A stretch of DNA of 64,000 bases from a candidate division LCP-89 bacterium B3_LCP (GTDB lineage Bacteria; Electryoneota; B3-LCP): NCBI GenBank assembly GCA_005223185.1, contig NJBN01000003.1, positions 310,001 to 374,000 on the forward strand, read 5' to 3'. How positions within the stretch are numbered: the first letter of the stretch is position 1; every line of letters begins with the position of its first letter. This document shows, one piece after another, positions 18,512 through 27,253 of the stretch. A model generated the notes under the pieces. The model ran no database searches, was not told the DNA's origin, and was given only the letters and a program-made list of their open reading frames with translations. A program made the translations under genes and the position numbers.

Positions 18512-19351
18512 ATGCCGGGAAACAACACGAATCTTACAGAAAGGCTGATAGAACTTGGGCTAAGCGAGAGAGAAGCCAAGGTTTATCAAGCGCTACTGAA
18601 CAAGCGCAACGCTACCATAGCCGAATTGCAGAAGTCTTCCGGTGTTCCTCAGTGCAAGATGTACGAGATAGTCAGGCGCTTGGTTCATCAGGGGTATTGC
18701 CAGGAGAGAAAAGAGGGCAGAAAGAGGACTTTTGACGTTATTGACCCACAAAGTGCTCTGGCATTTCACATACCCAAGCTGGAAAATCGCCTGGATAACG
18801 CCCATGCACTTATTTCAGATTTATCCAGCCAGTTTGCACAATCCGAAAGCGTAGCGGAACCACTTGATTACATTGAAGTGATTCGCGGCAATGATACCAT
18901 ACACAAGCGTTACTGTCAGCTTGTGAACAGTACCAGCAGCGAACTGTTGGGTTTCGGACGGGGACCTTATGCTTGCGACACAGAAGACAAAGTTGACGAA
19001 CAGGATCGTGAGAGTGTGGACATAATCGGACGTGGCGGTGAAGTGCGCTGGGTTTACGAATTGAATTTGGAGGATGATGAATGGATTTTAGGTACGCTTG
19101 ATGGTCTGGTTGAGAACGGCGTGGGGATCAGAGTGGCGGACAATCTGCCTATTAAAATGATGATCTTCGACCGGCAGAAGCTGTTGGTTGCCGATGAGGA
19201 GCCGTTTAATCAGCCCGGTGATTTAACCATGTCCATTATCAAGCAGGGGACTATGGTGAACGCGTTTCGGGCGCTCTTTGAGTTTTTCTGGCAGAAATCC
19301 ATTCCAATAGATGAGTGGATGAAGAAATATGCAATAACCCAACAGGGGTAA
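18512..19351 (+). CDS. TrmB-family transcriptional regulator
   Basis: DNA-binding regulator of 279 residues. The N-terminal winged helix (residues 5-75) shows LTERLIELGLSEREAKVYQAL and a recognition-helix region VPQCKMYEIVRRLVHQGYC, typical of TrmB proteins. A short coiled segment (about 85-110) leads to a C-terminal phospholipase-D-like sensor domain (about 125-270). TrmB proteins are known mostly from Archaea, as sugar-sensing regulators; the effector here cannot be read. The gene is the first of a plus-strand cluster with its own promoter and dyad. It lies only 48 nt before the first UGA-containing cargo gene, so it probably controls both cargo genes and itself. GGTGA upstream of the ATG is a modest ribosome binding site. 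Confidence 0.88.
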   Translation: MPGNNTNLTERLIELGLSEREAKVYQALLNKRNATIAELQKSSGVPQCKMYEIVRRLVHQGYCQERKEGRKRTFDVIDPQSALAFHIPKLENRLDNAHALISDLSSQFAQSESVAEPLDYIEVIRGNDTIHKRYCQLVNSTSSELLGFGRGPYACDTEDKVDEQDRESVDIIGRGGEVRWVYELNLEDDEWILGTLDGLVENGVGIRVADNLPIKMMIFDRQKLLVADEEPFNQPGDLTMSIIKQGTMVNAFRALFEFFWQKSIPIDEWMKKYAITQQG

Positions 19352-19399
19352 TTCAAAAAACAAAGAGGGATGAATTAAATAGTTGAAGGTAGAGTAATC

Positions 19400-20824
19400 A
19401 TGTTTCAGATTAAATCATTAATTACAGCTTATGCACTGCTTGTTGTTTTAGCAGTAACAACTTCCTTTGCGCAGCCGATAATCAGCGGACAACAGTCGGG
19501 TACTTTGGGACCCGAGACTTACATTGTGAATGGTGACATACAGGTGCTTTCCGGTCAAACGTTGACCATCATGCCAGGAACCGTTTTCCTGCATAACGGC
19601 AACCATACCTGGGAGATATCCGGTCAGTTAAACGCCGAAGGCACCGAAACGGACAGCATCAAATTCGTGCGCCAGGATCCCATCGATGAACACCGCTGGG
19701 GTGGCATTCGCTTTCTTTCAGGATCATCCGATCAAAGTTCGATTGATTACTGCGTGATAGATCACTGTTTTCACGATATATTCCCATTTGGCAACTATGG
19801 AGCGGGAATATTCATTGACGGAATATATTTAGAGATAAGCAACTCTCGAATTTCAAACTGCCTGAATAACTGGGAAGGTGCTGGTATTTACGCTTATAAT
19901 GCCACCGTTATCACTTCCCATTGCCTGATCGTGGATAACAGCACCGAGGGTGAAAGCAACGGTGGAGGGATATATCTTTTTAATTGCCCACAAGGAGTCA
20001 TAGAATATTCGGTAATTGCCAGAAACGCAGCTACCGGCACGTGAGACCAATGTGGAGGTGGCGGGATCCGCTGCGATAATTCACCAACTGAGATCATCTA
20101 CAATCAGATTTTCGATAATACCTCGCTGATGTTCGGTGGGGGTATTTATGCGGATTCATGTTCTGTGCATCTGGTGAACAATACCATATCACAGAATGTA
20201 TCGGAGGTAATGGAACCTGAAAGTAGGGGTGGCGGGATCTTCGCCAAGCCGACGGCCGATTATTATGGTGAAAACAATATAATCTACGATAACGATGCTT
20301 TTGGAGATCCGGAGTATTCCGGTACTGCCGCACTTAATTATAGTTGCTGTGCAACGACCCTATCTGGCACGGACAACATCACTGATGACCCTCTGTTTGT
20401 CGATCCTTCAGTCGATGATTTCAATTTACAGGAGTTATCACCCTGCATTGATACCGGTGACCCACTAAGCCCCTATGATCCGGACGGCACGCGCGTAGAT
20501 ATGGGAGCACTCTATTACGATCAGTCTGCCGGTGTGATCATCAGCCAGATCGATCATCCATTTGAGTTCAGACTGGAACCTGCATATCCCAATCCCTTCA
20601 ATCCTGTTACTAATATAGCTTTCAGTCTGCCAATAGCAGGGGATGTGATATTAGGAGTCTACAATATACAAGGATCTCAAGTGGCTACACTCCTTGATGA
20701 ATGGCAAAATGCAGGTCGCCATGATGTGACCTTCGTCGCAAATAACCTTAGTTCAGGATTGTATATTGTAAGGTTACAAGCGGGAGAGTTCCATACCTCC
20801 CAAAAAATTGTATTGATGAAATGA
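19400..20824 (+). CDS. Beta-helix T9SS-type cargo with in-frame UGA, copy 1 (candidate selenoprotein)
   Basis: One reading frame of 474 residues broken only by TGA at 20042-20044 (codon 215). The first part has a signal peptide (1-25, SFAQ), an N-terminal module (TIMPGTVFL, HRWGGIRFL) and beta-helix turns (GAGIYAYN, GGGIYLFN). After ...ARNAATGT-UGA-DQC the same helix continues as GGGGIRCDNSP and GGGIYADSC. It closes with CIDTGDPLSPYDPDGTRVDMG, and the sorting domain (YPNPFNPVT to KIVLMK) follows. The UGA falls in a turn between helix rungs and makes U-x-x-C. In the 9573-12098 paralogue the aligned turn has Ser for U and Cys for Cys. Truncation at UGA would leave half a helix without a sorting domain. 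The translation start has AAGG upstream. Confidence 0.75.
20058..20074 (+). promoter_or_regulatory. SECIS-like hairpin downstream of in-frame UGA, copy 1
   Basis: GUGGCG (20058-20063) pairs with CGCUGC (20069-20074), with two G-U pairs, leaving the loop GGAUC (20064-20068). The loop starts at +20 after UGA. The loop could be closed further by a G-C pair to GAU. Twenty-six nucleotides from 20051 to 20076 are identical to 21568-21593. Confidence 0.55.
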
Positions 20825-20925
20825 CCAAAAGGTATATAATTCGAAATAAAAGAGGGCATAAAGAATTCTCAACCAATAAAAGTGTGCAGAAAAGGCAAGA
20901 AAACAAGTAAAAAGGAGAGATTGCT

Positions 20926-23925
20926 ATGGAAAAACTGCTGAAAGTTTTAATGCTGTGCCTGCTGGTAGCGGGTTTTGCTCAGGCACAGACGTACATCAGT
21001 GGACCGCAGTCAGGAACGCTCGGACCCGGTCTCTACATAGTAGAGGGCAACATCCGGGTGATGCCCGGAGAAACGCTCACCATAGTTCCTGGTACGGACC
21101 TGCAACACAACGGCAACTGGAAATGGGAGATCTACGGACAGCTGAATGCTGAAGGTACCGAAAGCGACAGTATCTATTTTGTCCGTCAAAATCCTGTGGG
21201 TGAACATCGATGGGCGAGTCTTCGCTTTATGGAAGGTGCAGCCGACGCCAGCACGATAGACTACTGCGTCATCGACAACTGCAATATTCCCAGCGGTACT
21301 CCAAGCACCAAGTTAGGCGGCGGTATCTACACGAATGGTGTCGATATAACCGTGACCAACAGCAGAATATCTAACTGTGACGCCTACTGGCACGGCGGCG
21401 GTATTTACGCCAGTTCTGCCAATATCGTGGTAGACTATTGTCTGATCGTCGACAATACGGCTACTTCGGGCGCAAATGGCGGGGGAATTTATCTGATGAA
21501 CTGCGATAATGCAGTCATCACTAACTCCGAGATCGCGCGAAATAGCGCCACCGGTACGTGAGGTACCTGTGGAGGTGGCGGGATCCGCTGCGAAAATTCC
21601 CCAGCTACAATTACTTACAACCTCATCTACGACAACACTTCCGTTTACTTTGGAGCCGGTATTTTAGCTACTGGCTGCACTCCCGAAGTTATCAACAACA
21701 CAATCGCAGGGAACAGATGTACTTCAACTTTACCAGCCGCTAATGGTGGTGGTCTCTGGGCAAACGAAGGTGCATCATTTGAGGGCATCAACAACATTCT
21801 ATACTACAACTATGCCACGAATAATTCGGAATATGCTGGTGATGTCAGCTTCAGCTATTCCTGTTGCTCAGTTGAATTCGATGGTGAAGAAAACATCACC
21901 GATGCACCGGAATTCGTTGATCCTCAGAATTTCGATTTCAACTTGATGGTGAATTCTCCCTGCATAGACAATGGCAGTCCATTTAGTCCGCTTGATCCTG
22001 ACGGTACCTATGCTGATATGGGCGCCCTCTATTTTGACCAGGGAACCACAGCACAGCTCCGCCCGGCAGCGCCGAGCGATTTTACAGTTAGCCATAATAA
22101 TACACTGTTAATCGCATCTATGGACTGGACTAATCCCAGTCTGAATGCCATCGGAGATCCCCTTTCCGACCTGACAGGTGTAAAGGTGTATCGAAATGGC
22201 GATTTAATTGCCGACCTGACTGACGTGGTCATGGGTGAATCCTACGCTTACGATGATGATGCGGTACCGGTTGCCGGTATGTATGATTACAAACTGGCGC
22301 CCTATAACTCGTATGGTGAAGGCCTGTGGATTCAAGTATCCGCCTGGATCGGTCTGGATACACCGGGTGAGGTTCAGAACGTCATCGCCACACCCGATCC
22401 TAACGAATTGCTGGAATGTACCATCACCTGGGATGCACCGGTAGAAGGCGAACACAGCGGCTACTGGCCCACCGGATCATGGACAGGGCAGAGAGTATAT
22501 CGTGACAACGTCATGATTGTCGATCTGCTTGGTACCAATACCTCATACGTTGATAATACCATGCCCATAGCCGATTGGTATAGCTACGGTGTATCATATT
22601 ACAACGATTCAGGTGAAGGACCCATCACTACTGCAGATCCCGATCCGATCTTTGTGGGACCGCCACAGTTTGCTGAGATTCCGTACGGTTGGGTCGAAAT
22701 CGCCGGAATTGGAACCAACACCGGAATCACCATGGACGACCAAGTACAGGGACCATTTGATATAGGTTTCGCCTTCCCGTCCTACGGGTACAGCGCTTAC
22801 AGCCAGATCTACGTCTGTTCCAACGGCTGGGCGTCGTTCAACGCGGAAACCTACGGTGCTTTTACTAACGCCCCCATTCCCACTGCTGCGACACCAAACA
22901 ACCTGGTTTGTCCTTACTGGGATGATATGAATCCCACCCAGGGTGGGGATATATGGTACATGTACGATGAAGCCAATGAGCGTTTCATTGTCGAATGGAG
23001 AAATGTTCCTCATTACAGTACAGGTGGTAGTTATACCTTTGAGATAATCCTGTACCCCAATGGCGACATAGACTTCATGTACGCTCAATTGACGCCCGGA
23101 ACTGCTAATTCGGCGACGGTAGGATCCGAGAACGCCGATGGGACTGATGGAATCCAGGTTACCTTCGACGGTTCAGGTCCGCTAAATCCTGTCGCTGATA
23201 TGGGAATCAGGATTTATCCAGTTTCCTTAGGAGCACCGGACGTTACCGTTACCATGACACCCATTGGAGCACCTATAGTCCTTCCGGCTGTTGGTGGGAC
23301 ATTCGACTACAACATAGCAGTTACCAACAACGAAAGTTCTGCGGTACCTATGGACGTCTGGGTAATGGTACAATTACCTAACAGCGTCTGGTATGGGCCA
23401 GTGCTGGGTCCTGTTAACATTACCTTACCAGCGACGGTTACCATAGACCGTGATCGTCAGCAGTCAGTGCCTGGTAGTGCACCAACTGGAACCTACAATT
23501 ACGAAGGCCGCGTTGGTTATTATCCCGATGCCGTCTGGCATTCGGATAGCTTCACCTTCGAGAAATCCTCGACAGGTGATGGCGCGATAATCGAGGAGTG
23601 GTTGAATACCGGTGAGTCTTTTGAAGATCTAATGAATCAAATGGCTGCTGAATCTGTTCCGGACGTGTTCTCACTGGGACAGAACTACCCCAACCCCTTC
23701 AACCCGAGCACGACGATTAACTTCAATCTGCCACAGATGGTCAAGGTCAATCTGTCCGTGTATGACGTTAGCGGCAGGCTGGTCGCAACGGTGGTTGACG
23801 GCTATCGCCAGGCTGGCAGTCACGAAGTAACCTTCGATGGTTACGGACTGGCTTCAGGCATGTACATCTACCGGATTCATGCCGGTGATTTCATCGCCAG
23901 CGGCAAGATGGTTATGATCAAGTAA
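20926..23925 (+). CDS. Beta-helix T9SS-type cargo with in-frame UGA, copy 2 (candidate selenoprotein)
   Basis: A 999-residue frame broken only by TGA at 21559-21561 (codon 212). It has a signal peptide (1-20, FAQA), a module (TIVPGTDLQ, HRWASLRF) and a beta-helix. The UGA sits at the same turn as in copy 1: SATGT-UGA-GTC-GGGGIRCENSP, again U-x-x-C. The helix ends with CIDNGSPFSPLDPDGTYADMG. Two FnIII-like domains (about 365-565), a nidogen-like domain (about 570-765; SNGWASFN, CPYWDDMNP), the shared Ig-like module (GGTFDYNI to DSFTFEK) and the sorting domain (YPNPFNPST to KMVMIK) follow. AAAAGGAG lies seven nucleotides before the ATG. Protein-level conservation with copy 1 continues after the UGA while codons differ, which indicates that the downstream part is translated. 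Confidence 0.78.
21575..21591 (+). promoter_or_regulatory. SECIS-like hairpin downstream of in-frame UGA, copy 2
   Basis: Same stem and GGAUC loop as copy 1, with the loop beginning at +20 after UGA. The codons before the block differ (GGT ACC against GAC CAA), and so do those after it. Conservation at the nucleotide level is therefore limited to the hairpin and its edges. Confidence 0.55.
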
Positions 23926-23953
23926 AAAGGAAAATAATCAAAGGAAAAAGTAG

Positions 23954-23990
23954 GGGCGGATCCGTCGGCAGACGGATCTGCCCTTTTTTT
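23954..23990 (+). terminator. Intrinsic terminator of the TrmB-cargo cluster
   Basis: GGGCGGATCCGTC and GACGGATCTGCCC form a 13-bp stem with one G-U pair and a GGCA loop, followed by seven T. It lies 29 nt after the stop of the second UGA gene. Confidence 0.93.
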
Positions 23991-24165
23991 AATAGGTCAT
24001 AATTCGCGGAGTATTTTACCGACCGATTCTTAGAATTCTCTGATATCCTTGAGGATACGCATTATCTGTTTTGAAAGGTAATTATCAATCGTTATGTTAT
24101 ATGTCAATCTTATCTCGGTGAGAGGTTAATTCTCAAGGCGAACCAGAAATATCTTGAAAGATAAA

Positions 24166-26829
24166 ATGGACGTTGAAACCGAAAGCTCTACAGAACTAAA
24201 AGAAGAATTGGAACGTCTGCGCGGGAGAGTGGCTGAATTGGAGGAATTGGAAACCGAACGTAAGCATGCGGAGGATGCACTGCTCCGCTCAGAGACGAAG
24301 TTTCGCGCATTGTATGATTCGAGCAGCGACGCGGTCATGCTGCTCGACGAGAAGGGCTTCTTCGATTGCAACGAGGCCACGTTAGGTATCTTCAGTTGTA
24401 AGAGTAAAGCAGAGTTCTGTTCAAAGCATCCGGCCGATATATCTCCACCCGCTCAACCCTGCGGCACGGACTCGATGACACTGGCCAACGAACGAATCGC
24501 CACAGCAATGAAGGACGGCAGCAACCGCTTTGAGTGGATGCACAAGCGTCTTGACACCGGCAAGCCGTTCCCCGCCGAGGTCTTGCTCAATGCCCTGGAA
24601 CTTGATGGGAGACAGGTACTTCAGGCGGTGGTCCGCGATGTCACCGCACGCAAGCAGATGGAGGAGACACTGCTCCGCTCAGAGACGAAGTTTCGCACAT
24701 TGTATGATTCGAGCAGTGACGCGGTCATGCTGCTCGACGAGAAGGGCTTCTTCGATTGCAACGAGGCCACGTTAGGTATCTTCAGTTGTAAGGATAAAGC
24801 AGAGTTCTGTTCCAAGCATCCGGCCGACATATCTCCACTCGTCCAGCCCTGTGGCATGGACTCAATGACGCTGGCCAACGAACGAATCGCCACAGCAATG
24901 AAGGACGGCAGCAACCGCTTCGAGTGGATGCACAAGTGTCTTGATACCGGTAAGCCGTTCCCCGCCGAGGTCTTGCTCAATGCCATGGAGCTTGATGGGA
25001 AACAGGTACTTCAGGCGGTGGTCCGCGATGTCACCGCACGCAAGCAGGCGGAGGCGGAACTTGAGGAATATCGCAACAATCTCGAGAAACTGGTCGAAAA
25101 GCGTACGGTTGAACTTAACGATGTAAACTCTTACCTTGAGGAAACGATCCGGAAGCTGGAAGAATCGGTTGAATATGCGCAGGAGATGGCGATACAAGCG
25201 CAAGACGCCAGCGCTGCGAAAAGCGAATTCTTAGCTAACATGAGCCATGAGATTCGCACACCAATGAATGGTGTAATCGGCATGACGGGACTTCTGCTTG
25301 ACACAGACCTTAATGACGAGCAGCGCGAATATGCCGCAATAGTCCAAACCAGCGCAGATTCGCTTCTAGCGATTATTAACGATATTCTCGATTTTTCGAA
25401 GGTTGAAGCAGGGAAAATAGAATTAGAAATTATCGACTTTGATCTTCGAACCATGATAGCTGAAACCGGCGATCTCATGGCCATGAAGGCTCAGGAAAAG
25501 GATTTGGAATACATTCATATCATTGACCCTGACGTCCCTTCCTTATTGCAGGGTGATCCGGGACGCTTGCGGCAGATTCTGACTAATCTGATAGGCAATG
25601 CAATAAAGTTCACCGAAGGTGGAGAGATTTCTGTTAAGGTCAATCTTGATACAGAAGACGAAAAAAATGCTTCTTTACGATTTGAAATAAGCGATACTGG
25701 AGCAGGAATTCCAGAGGACAAACGGAATAGTCTGTTTGATCCATTTACGCAGGTAGATGCATCCACCACAAGAAAATTTGGCGGCACCGGGCTTGGACTA
25801 TCCATTTCCAGACGAATTACAGGACTGATGGGCGGTGAGATTGGTGTCGAAAGTGTAGAAGGCGAAGGTTCTACGTTTTGGTTTACCGCCATTCTGGGCA
25901 AACAGTCACCGGTATTAAAACCAATTGAGGAAAACCTAAAAAGCCTCACTGGTGAGCGCATCCTGATCGTCAATGACAATAAAACAAACCGGTACTGGTT
26001 GTCATTACTGCTCAGTTCCTGGCAGTGTCGGTTTGAGAAAGCCCCTAACGGTGAGACTGCACTGCAAAAGCTCAGAGAGGCTTCAAGCGAAGGTGATCCT
26101 TATCGAATAGCCATTCTGGACATGCAGATGCCCATAATGGACGGTGAAACATTAGGCATCAAAATAAAGGAGATCCCTGAACTGCAGGATACACTCTTGG
26201 TTATGATGACTTCATTGGGAAAACGCGGTGATGCTGCCCGTATGAAAGAAATCGGGTTTTCCGCCTATCTTTCCAAACCTGTTAATCAATCGCAGTTGCA
26301 TGACTGTCTGGTAATGATTCACAGTAGTACGGACAAGAATTATGAAGATGCATCACCGCATTTAGTTTCAAAACATACAGTCTCTGAAGCGAGACGGAGA
26401 AACGTGCGCATTCTATTGGCTGAGGATAATAGGATTAATCAAACCCTAGCTCTGGCGATTCTAAGCAAACTAGGGTATAGAGCTGATGCAGTTGGCAATG
26501 GTTTGGAAGCTGTTAAAGCGTTGGAGATGATTCCTTATGATATAGTATTTATGGATGTGCAAATGCCCGAAATGGACGGCTTGGAGGCCACAGACCGAAT
26601 CCGCGATCCCCAATCCAAAGTCCGCAATCATGACATTCCGATCATAGCAATTACGGCTAATGCTATGCAGGGTGATAAAGAGGAGTGCATTGAGGCAGGG
26701 ATGGATGATTACATTTCCAAGCCGATCAGCTCCGATGCAGTTAACAATGCCATAGAAAAATGGACAGGTAAGGGTAATAAAGGAAACTTCAAAATAGAAA
26801 ATATTGAAACCTTAATAGCGGAAGATTAA
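24166..26829 (+). CDS. Hybrid sensor histidine kinase: PAS-PAS-HisKA-HATPase-REC-REC
   Basis: Cytoplasmic hybrid kinase of 887 residues without membrane segments. A short coiled coil (5-40) leads to two PAS domains (about 40-165 and 170-295) that are nearly identical copies. A second coiled coil follows, then HisKA with H361 in [12 protein letters not shown], and HATPase with the N box NLIGNAIKF and the G boxes DTGAGIP and [10 protein letters not shown]. The first receiver has phospho-acceptor D652 ([12 protein letters not shown]) but a degenerate acidic pair (VNDN). The second has a full set with D797 ([11 protein letters not shown]). The start is taken at the ATG; a TTG four codons upstream is also possible. 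No cognate output regulator is next to it; it follows the terminated cargo cluster. Confidence 0.93.
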   Translation: MDVETESSTELKEELERLRGRVAELEELETERKHAEDALLRSETKFRALYDSSSDAVMLLDEKGFFDCNEATLGIFSCKSKAEFCSKHPADISPPAQPCGTDSMTLANERIATAMKDGSNRFEWMHKRLDTGKPFPAEVLLNALELDGRQVLQAVVRDVTARKQMEETLLRSETKFRTLYDSSSDAVMLLDEKGFFDCNEATLGIFSCKDKAEFCSKHPADISPLVQPCGMDSMTLANERIATAMKDGSNRFEWMHKCLDTGKPFPAEVLLNAMELDGKQVLQAVVRDVTARKQAEAELEEYRNNLEKLVEKRTVELNDVNSYLEETIRKLEESVEYAQEMAIQAQDASAAKSEFLANMSHEIRTPMNGVIGMTGLLLDTDLNDEQREYAAIVQTSADSLLAIINDILDFSKVEAGKIELEIIDFDLRTMIAETGDLMAMKAQEKDLEYIHIIDPDVPSLLQGDPGRLRQILTNLIGNAIKFTEGGEISVKVNLDTEDEKNASLRFEISDTGAGIPEDKRNSLFDPFTQVDASTTRKFGGTGLGLSISRRITGLMGGEIGVESVEGEGSTFWFTAILGKQSPVLKPIEENLKSLTGERILIVNDNKTNRYWLSLLLSSWQCRFEKAPNGETALQKLREASSEGDPYRIAILDMQMPIMDGETLGIKIKEIPELQDTLLVMMTSLGKRGDAARMKEIGFSAYLSKPVNQSQLHDCLVMIHSSTDKNYEDASPHLVSKHTVSEARRRNVRILLAEDNRINQTLALAILSKLGYRADAVGNGLEAVKALEMIPYDIVFMDVQMPEMDGLEATDRIRDPQSKVRNHDIPIIAITANAMQGDKEECIEAGMDDYISKPISSDAVNNAIEKWTGKGNKGNFKIENIETLIAED
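24281..24655 (+). repeat. Tandem PAS-coding repeat, unit 1
   Basis: This 130-codon unit recurs at an offset of 390 nt (24671-25045) with only scattered base differences, many of them at silent positions. It is a recent intragenic duplication in phase with the domain boundary. Confidence 0.9.
24671..25045 (+). repeat. Tandem PAS-coding repeat, unit 2
   Basis: Second copy of the PAS unit. Protein differences from unit 1 include PPA/PLV, RLD/CLD and SK/DK. Both copies keep the same [18 protein letters not shown] core. Confidence 0.9.
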
Positions 26830-26847
26830 ATCACAAACCGTCAAATT

Positions 26848-26958
26848 ATGCAGAAAATCAGGGCGCCACATGGCGAATACCATGCTGCAGTTGATGGATT
26901 GAAAGCTGTTGTGGCTTATGAAAGAGCCCTGTATGACAAAGACTTCGGCGAATTCTAA
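26848..26958 (+). other. Possible 36-codon ORF or gene remnant
   Basis: An ATG-to-TAA frame encodes a short peptide ending in YERALYDKDFGEF. It has no ribosome binding site, and neither this strand nor the other shows another gene here. It may be a decayed gene end. Very uncertain. Confidence 0.2.
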
Positions 26959-27035
26959 TTAATCAACAAAATAGGCCCAGGCGATTGGAGGAATGCGGGG
27001 AATCTGTTGATTTTTCTATCCTTTTCTCACCCCTT

Positions 27036-27236
27036 CTAACTATCTTTCTTCCCTTTCATCTTTGCCACCAAGAATCCCCCTGCGAAACCGATAAGCAGCA
27101 TAAGCGGCACGATTATGATCAAGGGGATACTCATTCGCCAGAACAAGAGGTGAAACCATACGGAATGTGAATTCTGAATGATGATTATTAGAGCTATCAG
27201 CGCTATCACGATTAAGGCTATGGTCTGCGGTTTCAT
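27036..27236 (-). CDS. LapA-domain (DUF1049) small membrane protein
   Basis: Inner-membrane protein of 66 residues with two hydrophobic segments (about 5-24 and 36-58). They are separated by QNSHSVWFHLLFWRMSIPL and followed by a basic tail (KMKGKKDS). This is the layout of the LapA domain, whose members act in lipopolysaccharide assembly in proteobacteria. It is the last gene of the tightly packed minus-strand group, 17 nt after the BamA-like gene, and has AAAAGGAGAT upstream of the ATG. The function in this organism is inferred only from the family. Confidence 0.8.
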   Translation of the reverse strand: MKPQTIALIVIALIALIIIIQNSHSVWFHLLFWRMSIPLIIIVPLMLLIGFAGGFLVAKMKGKKDS

Positions 27237-27253
27237 GTTTGATCTCCTTTTAT

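Noticed and set aside
2992-21561. Genome-wide reassignment of UGA to Trp or Gly
   Set aside because: thiS ends GGG-UGA exactly where the carrier protein must end. thiG, mreC and the NHL gene end in UGA overlapping the next ATG, at normal family lengths. UGA is a stop here except at the three special sites.
20042-21561. Sequencing error or simple pseudogenes as explanation of the UGA codons
   Set aside because: The same site is affected in two diverged paralogues, no other stop or frameshift occurs, and protein similarity continues downstream. For 2992-2994 alone this explanation remains possible.
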